Assembly (NCBI GenBank): GCA_029706075.1
Contig: JAINUG010000007.1
Coordinates: forward strand, 4,429,001-4,493,000
Direction: 5' to 3'
Source: Aldrovandia affinis
Taxonomy: Eukaryota; Chordata; Actinopteri; Notacanthiformes; Halosauridae
DNA length: 64,000 bases
A model generated the notes under the pieces. That model saw only the letters and a program-made list of their open reading frames with translations, did no database searches and was not told the origin of the DNA. How positions within the stretch are numbered: position 1 is the stretch's first letter; the number at the start of each line of letters is the position of its first letter. Shown here piece by piece: positions 1-38,658 of the stretch. Made by a program: the position numbers and the translations under genes.

Positions 1-1345
1 TAATGATATAATTGAAGCACTTCATTCTAAACAGCAGTGTGCTGCTTTGTTCACTGATTTGTCTAAAGCCTTTGACACTGTTGACCATGGAATTTTAACA
101 CATGGCTGTCAAACACGGGGCTTTCAAGGAAAGCAATTGGTTGGTTTGGTTTATCTCAGTGTTAGATGGTTTATCTCAGTGTTAGATTACAATGTGTACA
201 GGTTGATGGTATGATTTCAGACAGGCTTACTATAAATACTGGAGTACCGTAAGGTTCCATCCTTGGGCCTTTGTTATTTACTATTTGTGTAAATTATTTA
301 TGTGAAAATATTGTTGATGCAAAATGTAAATGCAGATGACACCATCAGCACTGTATCCACTCTAGATAAATTCATTTTACAAGCTACAGAAGGCTTTTAA
401 TGTCATTCAAGAAAATGTAAACAAGCTTAAACTGGTTTTGAATGTGGATAAAACTAAGTTAATGGCCCAGATACAAATTCCAACCCTCTGCTTTGCCTAA
501 AATAGTCACGCTGCAAAATAAAGAAATAGAGGTGGCATCATCGTACACATATTTGGGATATCTTGATGAAGCCTGTCTTTTAAGCTTCACATTGAACAGC
601 TCACTAATAAGCTTAAACTTAAACTGGGTTCTTATTTCAGAAACAAGGCCTTTTTTTCATTTCAAGATCCAAAAAAACCGTTGTGGCTGCTACATTTTTA
701 CCGTTGATGGATTATGGTGATATTTTGTATATGAATACCCCAGGGTCTTACCTGTGCACCTGTAAGCACTTTGCCATGCTGCCTTGAGATTTGTCACCAA
801 CACAAGACCCCTCACTCATCCCTGCACACTGTAGCCTATCAGTTAACAGGATGACCATCTTTGACTATAAGGCGACAGAATCATTGGTATATGTTTGTGA
901 ATAAAGCCATTTTAGGGCAACGGCCAACATATCTAAGCACCTTACTCACCCAACAAATAAATCGACATTACAGACTGAGATCGTAGAACTGTATTTTATA
1001 TCATGTTCCAAATTCAAGAACGGAGTTTGGTAAGCATGCTTTTAGCTATGCTGCCCTGTCCTCTTGGAAGTCTTTGCCAAAGGACTTGAGACTTACCCAT
1101 TTTATTGAAATGGATGATTTTAAATCTAAAATTGGAGATTTGTTTAATACGGAATGCACATGCTTTACCTACTGATAGTAAGTCTATTGCTCTTTTCGGC
1201 TCTTTTATGCATTTTGCCCGGATTTTACCTCTGAATTTGTACATTGATGTTGAATTTGTACATTTTTTAAATAACTTTTTCTATGCTGCCCTCTTGGCCA
1301 GGGCTCGCTTGACCATTACAATAAAACATGGTGATTTGTATAGGT
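1..1345 (+). mobile_element. Decayed non-LTR retrotransposon (LINE), reverse transcriptase C-terminal half and 3' UTR
   Basis: The first 100 bases translate to an RT segment containing LFTDLSKAFDTVDH, the palm motif of jockey/CR1/L2-group LINEs. GSILGPLLF follows near 260, and the 490-720 stretch includes SYTYLGY and a later VAATFLP-like segment. Around 1020-1160 a C-terminal block reads FGKHAFSYAALSSWKSLPKD and ends in double stops. Several frameshifts and stops break the frame, so it is not functional. The 3' UTR contains GCCCTCTTGGCCAGG (about 1289), typical of fish elements of this group. The 5' part lies outside the window. The exact clade is not certain. Confidence 0.8.
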
Positions 1346-1449
1346 AAAAATGCTCTTCGTGTCTTGTGGAGGGTGCAGCGGTGTAAGGAAAAGAAAATCG
1401 CCCATTCTAGTTTCTTTTCTCTCCCAAGCGCCTGGTCCAATAATACTCG

Positions 1450-2007
1450 CGCAATAACCAAATAGGTCCAATAAAAAAAGAGGTTCAGTTTAACGCCATC
1501 TGGTCCACTATGGAAGAGCTCGTTGTGCCGCAGAGACGCCTAAACTCACTGCTGGCGCAGTGCAATTCGATTGGCGTTTCCTCCGCGAGCGTTCCGCTAG
1601 CATCGCTGTCAAGCAGCAGAAACGGCGACGCGTTGGTCTTATAAAGGGGCGTGTAATTTCAGTGACACTTCTCCACAAATAAGCGGATCTCATTAAGACT
1701 GGAGTGACTGAAGTGGACGGCGGACTGGACTGCGGCTGTAATGTCATATATAAGTATCACATATTAGCCAACTATTTTTTTTAAATAAGTGAGCGAAACC
1801 ATATCCTTGTTTTTCTTCGCATCCGCCCTGACAACGGGAAAGCCCAGTACAGAACAGGCACTGCCGTGGGAAGCCGCCGCTTACACCTGATCACCAGTGC
1901 TCTCCCGTTCGCGGGCAGATCCCTCACGCGGAGTTTGGAAAGCGATGGGTGAAGTCTGCTTGCTCCACTGCTGGAAAACCGGGCAATGACATATACTGTA
2001 CAACAGG
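1450..2007 (+). promoter_or_regulatory. prss12: Probable prss12 promoter and 5' UTR
   Basis: A TATAAA box lies at 1640-1645 in a CpG-containing stretch, so transcription may start near 1670. The inferred 5' UTR then runs to the start codon at 2008. An upstream ATG at 1945 opens a 14-codon uORF that stops at 1987-1989, in the same frame as the main ORF. That stop also shows the main coding frame cannot extend further upstream. The start site is inferred; no transcript evidence is available here. Confidence 0.5.
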
Positions 2008-28106
<26,099 letters not shown>

Positions 28107-28983
28107 CACGCCATTGGTCGAGGCTGGGTCATGTGACTCCCCCGGTGGAGGGGGGGAGGTGCTTACGTCTGGCCTGGGCTCGGCCTCATGCTCTGCACCA
28201 AAACCTGACAGGATAGGGGCTCTTTTTAAATTACGTTCCTGACACATTTTTTGGAAACATTGCAGATCTTATTTATCTGATTTGTCTTCTATAATATGTA
28301 ATATTGAGACGTGTGTTTTTTTATATATATAACGCTAAGATGTGTTCGCCCTGTTTTACATTACAAAGTCATCCTGCTCCCAGCTGAACACAGAATGTTT
28401 TTTCACTGTCTGCAGTTTTGGTGCAATCATGAGACCAGACCTAGAATTAGAGTGAATGGCAGTACCAGCCGACAGGAACTGTTTCTGCGGGTCAAATGGC
28501 GTTTCCCCAGGGACAAAGTCAGCACGTGTTGTGCAAGTTCCTTTTCCGTCTCATGAACATTCCCTGTGTGCATGTGTTATAAACCTCTTTCAGTTTTTAC
28601 AAAAGGTGCACTGTTCTTAGCGCTTGATGGCTTTGTCATTTGCGGGACTTGTGCTCATTGCATCGAGGGGCTTGTTGTGGGGGAGGGGGGAAGGGGGTAC
28701 CATGTGCAGAGATCTGGAAGGCACAGCGTCTGCTTGTTCTTTCAGTTTACCTCGATACGGACGTGAAGAACCAACCCAGAACCAGTACCAGGAGTTGTTT
28801 GGGTCCAGGTGTCCAGTAACCGTGAATTTTTCCCATGCCATGATGAGCTGGTCTGTCATGCGCTGTCACTGTTACCTCCACCTGAGGCCTCTGGTGGCAC
28901 TCTAGTGTCACTGTACTGATAGTGGTGTGCGTGTCAGTCATTTCTTCTCATGGATTGCAATGTTTGTTTTGTTGTGTGCTTTG

Positions 28984-28985
<2 letters not shown>

Positions 28986-29034
<49 letters not shown>
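28986..29034 (+). repeat. (AC)n microsatellite
   Basis: About 24 AC units. Confidence 0.97.
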
Positions 29035-29036
<2 letters not shown>

Positions 29037-29894
29037 TGAAGATGTGGGGAGTCCTCGGTTGAAGAGTCTGTTTCTTTTTCTTTTTTTTGGGCAAGCCACA
29101 TGACAGTGGAATTGTTACCCGATACCGTGAGATCGTAATGGAAACCACTTCAGTCACAGGACCGCTTGTGCTGGGCTGCACTGTGGCGAGGGCTCCACCG
29201 CCATCTTATGGGCGCCCTAGCGCATGCAGGTTGTGAGGAACGACCTTAGACATCTCCTGTTTCCGCTGGCCTTCCAAATGAGAATTCACTATCCTGGTGT
29301 GAATATTTTTCTCATTTTTATTTGTAGACACAAGCCCATCACTCACACCACCTCTCTGACTTAGCATCTGGCCCATGATAGCCTAGTTTGATGAAAACAC
29401 TGCTTTTACATATGACAAGTCAATGTTTAACCCTCAGACCCATGTCTCCTGGCTCTGTTACTGGTGCCACATTAGCTGCTGTGTGATCCACTGCATTTGC
29501 GCAGTTTCAGCTGCCGGTTTCCAATGGTATGGATTCCGTTTTAGTGGGCAAAGTTAATTGCCAGGCCATACTTCATCCCAGCGGTACGAGATTGGGAACG
29601 AAAGCAAAGGAGCTGGAAGCTTTTATTGTGTCGATCACGTGCGGTTCTTCAGCTGCAGAGGGACTATCGGCTCAAAAGGCGGAATGGCTGGTTGAATCTC
29701 TGCCCACAAATGAGTCATAGATTTGACTATTTTTTGTTTTTTTAAATCAAGTTAATGGGCGCAGGGGCCCCATCGTCATTGAGCATGGAATCCTGGTCTT
29801 TCCTGAAAGCTGTAATGTAGACATATTTTACTGAGGACTTGTTAATGTTTCAGGACAAGAAAAGACAGAAATTAGAGTACATTTCTTTATTATT

Positions 29895-29940
29895 AATACT
29901 ACTGTTACTACTACTACTACTACTACTAATAATAATAATG
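29895..29940 (+). repeat. (ACT)n/(AAT)n microsatellite
   Basis: ACT units followed by AAT units. Confidence 0.95.
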
Positions 29941-32169
29941 ATACCATCGTTATCTCTGAAGTCAGTGTAATAGCTGTGATCTTCAAAGTGCTTTAGCAGG
30001 AGCTCCAGGAGCTCCAACTGTACAGAGGTTTTGGGGTTTCCGTGACTGTATGACATTGTTTTAACAGTAGCATTGCTGTCATTGTGACTGCACCTGAATC
30101 AACAGTGTAAATATTGAATTGGTATGAACAATGCTTTTTATCTTTTGTGTAGATTAAACATGGGTTGAGAGTTGCGTTACGCATTTTCAAAAACATTCCA
30201 TACGCAGCCCATCATTTTATTTCACCTTTTCACATAACAAATGCAGTCACATGGTTTTCATGCAATTTCGTTGGATATTAACATCACATACAGTAATTCT
30301 TGCATTGGTGTTATGACTGGTGGTAGGTCAAAATTGAATAACCATGTAAAACAAGTAGTTTGGCCTTCACAGTGTTATACTTCTGGACAAAAGGATACTT
30401 TTACTTAATGTGACACCTATTCCTGTTAGTTTTCTTGTACTGTACGTACTGGTTTGAGTTCATTAGGCAAGCATTTTGAAATGTTTCTTGAGGCTCTAAT
30501 CTATTCATTATTTTTCCTACCTTTCGTTCCCTGCCCTTTACTGTAAATAAACGAACTGCTATTTGCCAGCAGGTGGCATGGATATTCGATTTTTGAGGGA
30601 AACTTAATGTAGACTTTCTTGTGCCCCCCCCTAATGTGAAACTGATTTCTTTCACACCCACTTTACATATCACCACTGTACCAAGCCAATCCATATTGTA
30701 CTAATGTAATTAGAAAGGAACAGGGACGGGAAATCATTGTTTTTAAAGTGTTGGAATGCCCCAATCTGGCTTGAGCGTTACGAGAGACTATACTCATCGC
30801 AAATTGACAGCCATCCTGTTAACCTGAAATATTTTTGTACATTGCTTTACGTGTGTTTGTTTGGTTTTCCTCTTAATCTTTCTCTTCATTCTCTTTATCG
30901 GATGCAAGTGTTTCGTGAAGTGCTCTGTGGTATGTTAATGCTGATGGGGGGAGGTGATTTTGGGGTCGGGGGGAGGTGGGTGCAGGGTGGGGCGGGGTGG
31001 GGGATGCGATAAATTGAGTCTTTAATTACTACTTAATTATGTGAAGGTCTTTGCGAACCCTGATGTGTTTCTGGTCTCACTGGCTGTGTATAAGGCTGTC
31101 AATGTCTCCGTGTGGGAGAGGTACCAAATAAACTAGCTAGTTCTGCTCGTATTTGCGTTTTCTGGCTGTGGCGGAAATGTCCCAAATCCCTCCGGATATC
31201 AACTGCTTTGTGAATAATTAGCCCAGGGATTGTGTCAAATAAATCTCACATACTGCGCACGCTTAATCCATACCATACATTTATCATTTTTCCAGTTACA
31301 AAATACTCACATATCAGAGATGGATCAGGATCATCTGTTTGAAGAATTATCAAAAGGTTCATCTACCTGTTTTGTGAAGACCAAGAACACCTCTTAATTA
31401 GATATAGAAACTATTTGCAGGTGAACATCAATGGACAGGACACGCAATTCATACTGTGCAAGCAAAGCAAGAAAGGTGAGAACACAGTCAAATGATGTAG
31501 TATATAATGTACTATATATTATAAATATACAGAATTTTAGTTGTATTCTACATTATTTAAAGGGGGCAACAGAAGAAAGAAGACAAGTATATGTTGGGTG
31601 TAAATGAGGCCCAAGGCTTTCTGCATTTACACATTGTGCTGAATGGGTAAAAACAGGATACTTGGGTTTAAGCACAATATTGAGAGAAAATCATAGCTCG
31701 CTGTATTAATATTAATCGATGCCTTTGTCTGGACAACACATTATAAGCAGTTCTTGCAGTGTGCTGCAGAACACGGGTTTCCAGGCATATACTCCTCTTA
31801 AAGACTGGCTCAGATCGATGGAGCAAGCCAAGCCTAACACAATGTTATCCCAAGTTTTCTGTAACATTGTAGCCAAATTATCAGGTTTCCAGCTGGGAGG
31901 CCCATAGCCACATTAAGACAGGGCAGTATGTACAAGTTATTAGCCACCAGCAACAATGACACAGAAATGGCGAGGGACTGAAGCTGGCCTGATTGAAGGT
32001 GAGGCCAACATGCAGGCTGCACTTATGGCTGGCAACATACAGTTTGAAAGCAGGGAATGTGATTCTGCAAAAGATTTTGCACCCTGACTTCAAACACATG
32101 GGATTGTCCTCCAGCTCTTGCTTTCAGGCTGAGATTATCGAGGAGAAAACATGCGCACACACAGAAACA

Positions 32170-32279
<110 letters not shown>

Positions 32280-33439
32280 GGCCACCAAAGACACATTCCT
32301 TCCAGTAGTCCCTAATAAATAACCACTAAAAGCCAGTTAATAAAAACTGGGCAATTTGTTCAACCAACTTTTTCTTGGCTTTCCAAACAAAGACAATGTA
32401 TGTGCGCCAGAGATGACCTCACATAAAGAATGTTTACAATTTCATGTAAGGAAATAGCCTGCCTCACGGCCACATTTCACTTCACTGATGACAAGGACTT
32501 CAGGAAGGGAAATAAATCACTGCTCTACTAACACTTGCTGAAAACTACAAAAGTTCCAGTAGAAGGCTTCTTAATGCATGCCATTCCTGACCTATCAACT
32601 ATAGGCTACTATTTATATAATTGGATCCAAACGTAAGGAGCATTCTGTTCAAAAAACAGAAACCCAATGCAAACCGTATGCTGTGGATTTGGAATTACTA
32701 GTTTGTTTAGTTGTAAGGCTGACACAAATACATTTCGTGTTCGTAATTACACTACATTACGGGCGTGCACTTTCCTCAATTGCTCAGCCTTCCCAGCCTC
32801 ACATAATACTCAAAATGTAGACGTTTGTCCAGAAGGAGCCACCACAGGGATTTTCCCCTCTCAACAGGAACAATAGCTGCTGGTTATATTTAAAAGTGTA
32901 CTACTCCCAGATAAATTCAATATGACCTGACCTCCAATATCTCACACAAATATTATGAAATAAATTATCCCTAGGGCGATCTGTTCTTCGTCACCAGGGG
33001 GTGCCAAAGTTTAATTTTAACTACACCTGTTTTCAAGTTCAGGAATTGCCACCTAGAGGGAGTATTTCCATATCAATATTGATCATATCTCATAAAATTA
33101 GATTCGTATAATAGAAAAAAGTATTCGTTTTCTTATCACGCGTCCACAAATGTCCCTTTACATGCACAGTGATATTATCGTATAGGATAACTGGTGAACC
33201 AAGTTATTATTTGGTGTGAACGAAAGCAATAATATACAATATGAAATAGAATACCAGGAAAAATAAAATAATTAGCCTTCACACCAAATGTAAAATATAA
33301 AATTACATAAAGTACCATATCTCATAATGAAATATTATTTAAGGAAAACCCCATGACCAGAAGTAGCCTATTGATTCTAAGATAAATCGTAAATTATACC
33401 TAACAAAACATTTAAAACCACAGAAATAAAAATGCGTGT

Positions 33440-33735
33440 ATTAAATGTGACGTCACCTCACCACAATTTATTCAAGAAATTAGACACAAAAATGGAATGC
33501 AAGTGATACCTCTCTTGTGTTTTCAGCATATGGAAAAGTGAGCAGGACGGCCTCCCCCTCTGCGCGGGCTTTGGTTCGCTCCTGTCGGCAAAGTGAGCGA
33601 GCGCATTAATCGCTGTATGAAGATGGCGGAATCGTATGGGATGCGATCAAACGGCTTTTTAAACTTCCAGTTTTGAAAACAGTTTTAAATCCGGGAGCGT
33701 TCTTTCGAACCATTGACTCCAGGACGCAACGTCTG
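33440..33735 (+). promoter_or_regulatory. Candidate promoter and non-coding first exon
   Basis: TGACGTCA (CRE-type) at 33448-33455 is followed by a CpG-rich stretch. A YY1-type AAGATGGCGG lies at about 33618, and a donor CGTCTG|GTAAGC ends a potential exon at 33735. The ATGs in the stretch share one frame that stops after 19 codons, or stop sooner, so the exon would be 5' UTR. No coding exon of the gene is recognised downstream in the window. Confidence 0.45.
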
Positions 33736-36700
33736 GTAAGCGGGAAATGTCACATTGTTTTGTGAATTTTGCATTGGGTGACTTTGGAGGCAAGTGATAT
33801 GTGCAACGTTTGCAGACAGATGTGGCATGTCAACGGATTTTTTCCTCTGCATTGAAAAATTATGCTTGATTTTTTCGAGAAAGTATTTTTTTTTAACAGC
33901 TGGAAACCATAACGTGGTTTGTAAATACGTTTAAGGTAACGTTAACTGTATTTTGGTACTTTGTTCGAAAGATGCTTAGCTACACAAGAAGCAAGTTAAC
34001 GTTTGCAAAACGTGTTAGAAAACGAATCAGTTCAAGGAAAAGTAAGTTCCCCCTTCACACGTCAGATTAGTAGCTAATGTAAATAATACCAAACGATAGG
34101 TGATTTAAATGTAACTGGCTTGTTTAGGCAGCTATCTGAAACGACTTGCGGAGTACCACTTTAGGGATTGCTTGCAGAATGTTTTTCTTTTATTCATCGT
34201 GGTTGTTTTTGCTAGCCAGCCTTAGCTGACTTGCACGTTAAGGAAAATTCATCTGGCATGTTGACCCGCGTGTTTTCATAAAACGAGAAAGTAGGCTACG
34301 GTATGCCTTGTAGCCTATAGGCTACTGCAGCGTGGATTATGAATCATGAATGAGTAAACAAAAGGATATCACTGCTACAGTGGTAATGAACTAACGAATG
34401 ATCTGCAGAGCCACCTTTTACCTCTTTTGACGGGTGACATTGGCGCGGTGCGGCGACTTTGCACAGTTACTGTGATGTTAAGTACCGAGTGAGCGCTCAT
34501 CTCAAAAGGAGCGATCGGCGATTATTCGCCATTCGTTGCGTCGATAAACGAGCGTTCAATATATGATGCGTTTGAAGTAATTGTACTGGTACCGAGCGTC
34601 CGTCTGGACGTATTACTTCATAAAACTTACTATGACCATTTGTTCTCCACTTAGTTCTATGTTTCATTACATCAACAACTGTTTTGTCTCAGAACTCACT
34701 GCTGTACCAAATTGCAATTTAGCATTTTGCAGCTTAGTCTTTAACCTTTGTAAATTATTATCTGTTGTCTGAATTTCAAATGAACTACACAAAACAAAAA
34801 TGAGGAAGTTGTGTTTGCCCTCTGATTTGTCTGATTTGATTACCATGTTTTGGTCTTTATTAATTTGCACCACTGTTTTTGCTCTGTTTCCCCCCTGAGA
34901 CTCTGGTGTTTCTGTTGTTGTCTTTTTGGTAATAAATGCACAACAAGCCTGCATGATCTGTGATTATCAAGACAGATTGGTGTATCGTACTTGCTCATCT
35001 GAATGAATATGGTGGGCAAGGCTGATGATGTACAGATTGTTGTGGAGGTCAGTACTTTACAGTCAATTACTACTCATTAAACAATACACTGTTATCTAGC
35101 AGATGCCCATAACTGGGGGGATGGACAGACATGTATTTGTTTATTTAAGTACATACATGATATTGATTTACAGCTGGATATTTATTGAAGCCATACAGGA
35201 TTAATATGCCTACCGTGCTAAAGGATACATCAGCAGTGCCCAACCTGGCCTTGTATCTGCAGGCCAGGGCTGTCCAGATAAAGACTGACCCTTTGCCTTT
35301 CAGTCTTGACAGCAGCCTGTTTATGACCTGCTTATTACCTTCATACTGAAATATGCGTTTGTATAGTTCTTAATTAAGCAATGTAATATATAATGTATGT
35401 ACAGTTTGTAAGAGTAGGATGGGGGAAAATATATAAACCTGTATATTTAAAACTATGGCATGATATTCCTTTTATCTGTAGTTATGTAGACATAAGCCAG
35501 TGATTGTTGAAGCCACACTGCTTTGTTTAGATGCAAGATGATTATTCCTGTGAAGGAACACAATGAAGAACCTAAGAACATAGCTGCAGGCGTAGGTGTA
35601 TCTGCAAGTAAGCAAACGAGTCTAATACAATTCTGGGTAGGAAAACAAGTTTGTGTTTTCTTCTTCTTCTTCCAGCCTTTGCATGCTAACAGACTCTGCT
35701 GTTGGAGCAGAATTATGAGAAATGTGAGGGGCAATTTTGTTTTCATTATATGCGCCCCCCCTGCCGTTAGCAACAGTTCTATCATTCCTCTTGTGTGGAA
35801 AGACCTAGTTAGTACTGAGCTGAAGGCATAAATAAATCACTTTTCCGAGAACACAATCCCAATGCCTCAGATAACATCCGTATAATTAAGAGAAGAGCCC
35901 ATGGGCACTGTTCACAAGAGGCGGCTCTCTGTTTTTAAAGGCCGTTCATCTCTGCATTTGGAGCGGGGCTTAGCTGTATTTTCTACAAGTGGCATCAAAG
36001 TGAACCCCTCCTGGACGCAAGGCGAAAGTCTCCCTGTAAAGGAACTAAATCCTCATTTGAGTTGGCTGCGAAATTCTTTTGGTTTCCTTTCTGCATAGTC
36101 TCAGCACTGTTTGCATGAAGTGTCCCAGACTAGGGGTTGGTGGGGTGGGGTGGGGGATACTACAAACCAATCAAACTACAAAAAATGTAATCTGAGGGGG
36201 CTGCCGTGTGGCTTGTCCTCCCTAAAGCACTGTGTTCCAGTGTAGTGATGCGCCCCACTGTCTGGTCTCGTGTCCAGACAGCTCCAGTGCCCACTGTACC
36301 TGGACACCCTGCAGGGTGGTGCATAATTGTCCATAGTGCCACCCAGGGAGGAAGGGTTTCTTTCAGCAGCAGGGTTGTGGTCAATTGATTTTCAGTTCAG
36401 TTAATCCACAAAATGAATTGAAATTCTATTCATTAATTGAGAAATGCCCAGTGTTCATATGGGGATTTTTCAACAAATTAGGCTAATTTAATTTAAGTTC
36501 ATTTCCTGACTTGACTGAATAAAATTGGAATTCACCCCAACCCTGGTCGGCAGGCTGGCATAACGCACTTCAGAGATGTGACTGTCTGCACTCTCCTGAA
36601 TTAATGGAGGACACTGCAGTGATAAGACAGGCTTACGAATATGATAATTCCATATTTAGAGAAAAGAGAAAGTCTTGTATAATGAATGATTGGTTAAAAA

Positions 36701-37958
36701 AAAAATCATCAGCATACAGTGAAATGAGGAATGATTTAGCTGTGATTATTTTCACAAATTCTGCTGATTCACTGGCCGCCTTCTGCGTTGATTACACTTA
36801 ACATTATTTTACCTGTAGACACATTTTGTTCCCCAGACACAACCAGACCGTATTCTGACGACAATGAAACTGGTACTGTTTCCCCTACCTTAACCTAGAT
36901 GTTGGTATTCTCTTTGGGTAAATTGATGTGTCTGTGACCTCTGACCCCTGCCAGAAGAACTGTGGGCCAGGGGATGTTGCTTATCTTGGGATTCTTTACA
37001 GCCGGGTGGACTGAACCCCAGGCAACTCATGGAGAAGATGAAATTATTTGGTCAGGTGTCACATCTTCAAACGGAGGCCACATGCCATTAATTTGTTTTT
37101 GCTGTTGGCTTGAAAATGGAACAGAATACGGTTAAACAGCTTTTATTTCTTTTTTTGTCTAGTCTCTTTTAGCGTTTGTACCTTTGAAAATGGACAGTTT
37201 ATGTACACTTCAGTGAGCGCTCTGTGATGGGATCTCACAAAAATTACATGCATTCCAAAAGCGGAAATTGCATGCTTCAGTTTCAAACAATGGAGAAACA
37301 TATTATCTTTTTTTTCTTCTTTGCCAAGTCAACGACTGCAACTAAACTGGAATCGTCGAGGATGTGCTCACTTAGCCGGTTGCCTGAAGGGACCTTGGCT
37401 GTGTTCCAAAACGCACACTCGGATACCGCATACCTGTGCGCTGGGTACAGTGGTACGTACCGCCAGGCATAATCAGTATGTGAGTGTGCAGTGCAAACAA
37501 ACCGGCCCCACTTTCTTTTGAGAAATGTTCCTGTCAACAAAATGTCGCACATTGCAGTTTGCCGAGCTTGATCTATGTTTCCAGCATCTGGCCCAAGCCG
37601 ACCTGATAGAAATATGTGGCAGCCTAATTACAGTACACTCAAAAACGGAAAGGAAGCGCAATGCGATGTGCATGTAACGTGTGCAGTTGATCACATTGCT
37701 GCACGCGTCTGTTTTTGTCCCAGTTGGGTTTAGGCGGGTCGGGGATGGTCCCATCAGTTGTCACTCTGATGGGGAAGAGTGAGGATTGTGGGTTTGCAGA
37801 AGGTGACCAAGGGGGTCTTCTTCTCCGAGACTCTAGAGAGGTCAGCGATTGCCTCCCTCTCCTGGTTCTTCTTTTTGCGGTTTGACACCCTCCAACCAGC
37901 AGGGCCTTCGTCTCCTTTTCGAGAAGCGAGAAGAGGCTTTTGTCGAATCAGTGATTCC
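33736..37958. other. Gene-free AT-rich stretch
   Basis: Scattered short open frames without recognisable domains. A repeat-like AATTCAATT-rich segment lies at 36385-36545. No RNA gene seen. Confidence 0.5.
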
Positions 37959-37970
37959 CCTAGTTGTGCG

Positions 37971-38222
37971 GTAGAGGCTAGATGCTCCCCCTCCAGAGGA
38001 CGGTATGCGATTCTAAATATGTTTAGTCTGTTGGTTTTTTCGATTTTACAGTGTGCGTGACCGAACCGTAACCCTTAACCTAACCGTAACCCAAACCCCA
38101 ACCCTAACCCCTAAACCTAACCATAGCCCGAACCATCAGTTGAATTCAGGTGAATTTTGCGCATTTGACGTCATGCGTACTTTGCATCTCTGTCCTCTGG
38201 AGGGGGAGCATCTAGCCTCTAC
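37971..38222. mobile_element. MITE-like element with 31-bp perfect inverted repeats
   Basis: Left arm 37971-38001 starts GTAGAGGCTAGATGCTCCCC; right arm 38192-38222 is its exact reverse complement. CCTAGTTG occurs on both sides (37959-37966 and 38223-38230) as a possible 8-bp target duplication, with four extra bases on the left. The interior carries a telomere-like tract. Confidence 0.65.
38061..38134 (+). repeat. Degenerate telomere-like (CCCTAA)n tract
   Basis: About ten variants of CCCTAA/CCGTAACC over 74 bases. It lies inside the inverted-repeat element, so it was probably carried by it and is not a fusion relic. Confidence 0.85.
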
Positions 38223-38658
38223 CCTAGTTGAGCTGGAGAGACTTTGAAAGCCAGGGATTTCCAGCTCACATCGATACTATTGGAGAAGAGAAAAGATCAT
38301 CTGCCCTCAGAAGCAGAGCTCTCTTCAGTAAGCTGAGAAGAGAGAACTGTTCTGAAGTAGTGGGCATGGGATCAATAGCTGTGATCTCTTTTGTGAAAGT
38401 TTGTGGCAGTGTAGAGCTGTTTTATTTTGCTTTGTAACTCTGTCAGGGCATGCTCAAAGAAGTAGGCCTGCATTTGTTAAACTTAATAAACCTTTACTTT
38501 TTCCTCTAAACTTCCTCTAAAATATTTTAAAGTTAAAAAAAACCCCAGTGTCCATAAGCAGATTGCTAAAAATAAAAAGGATAGGAAAATATAGATGAAA
38601 ATGTCTTATTAAAGTATGTATCAGTCAAGTCTGTAGGCAACTCGCCAGGCCTACAAAG

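Noticed and set aside
33618..33680. Protein-coding first exon starting at ATGAAGATGGCGG
   Set aside because: The frame stops after 19 codons, before the donor, so the segment is treated as leader.
38061..38134. Ancient telomere or chromosome-fusion site
   Set aside because: Only about ten degenerate units, enclosed in a short inverted-repeat element; a mobile origin is simpler.
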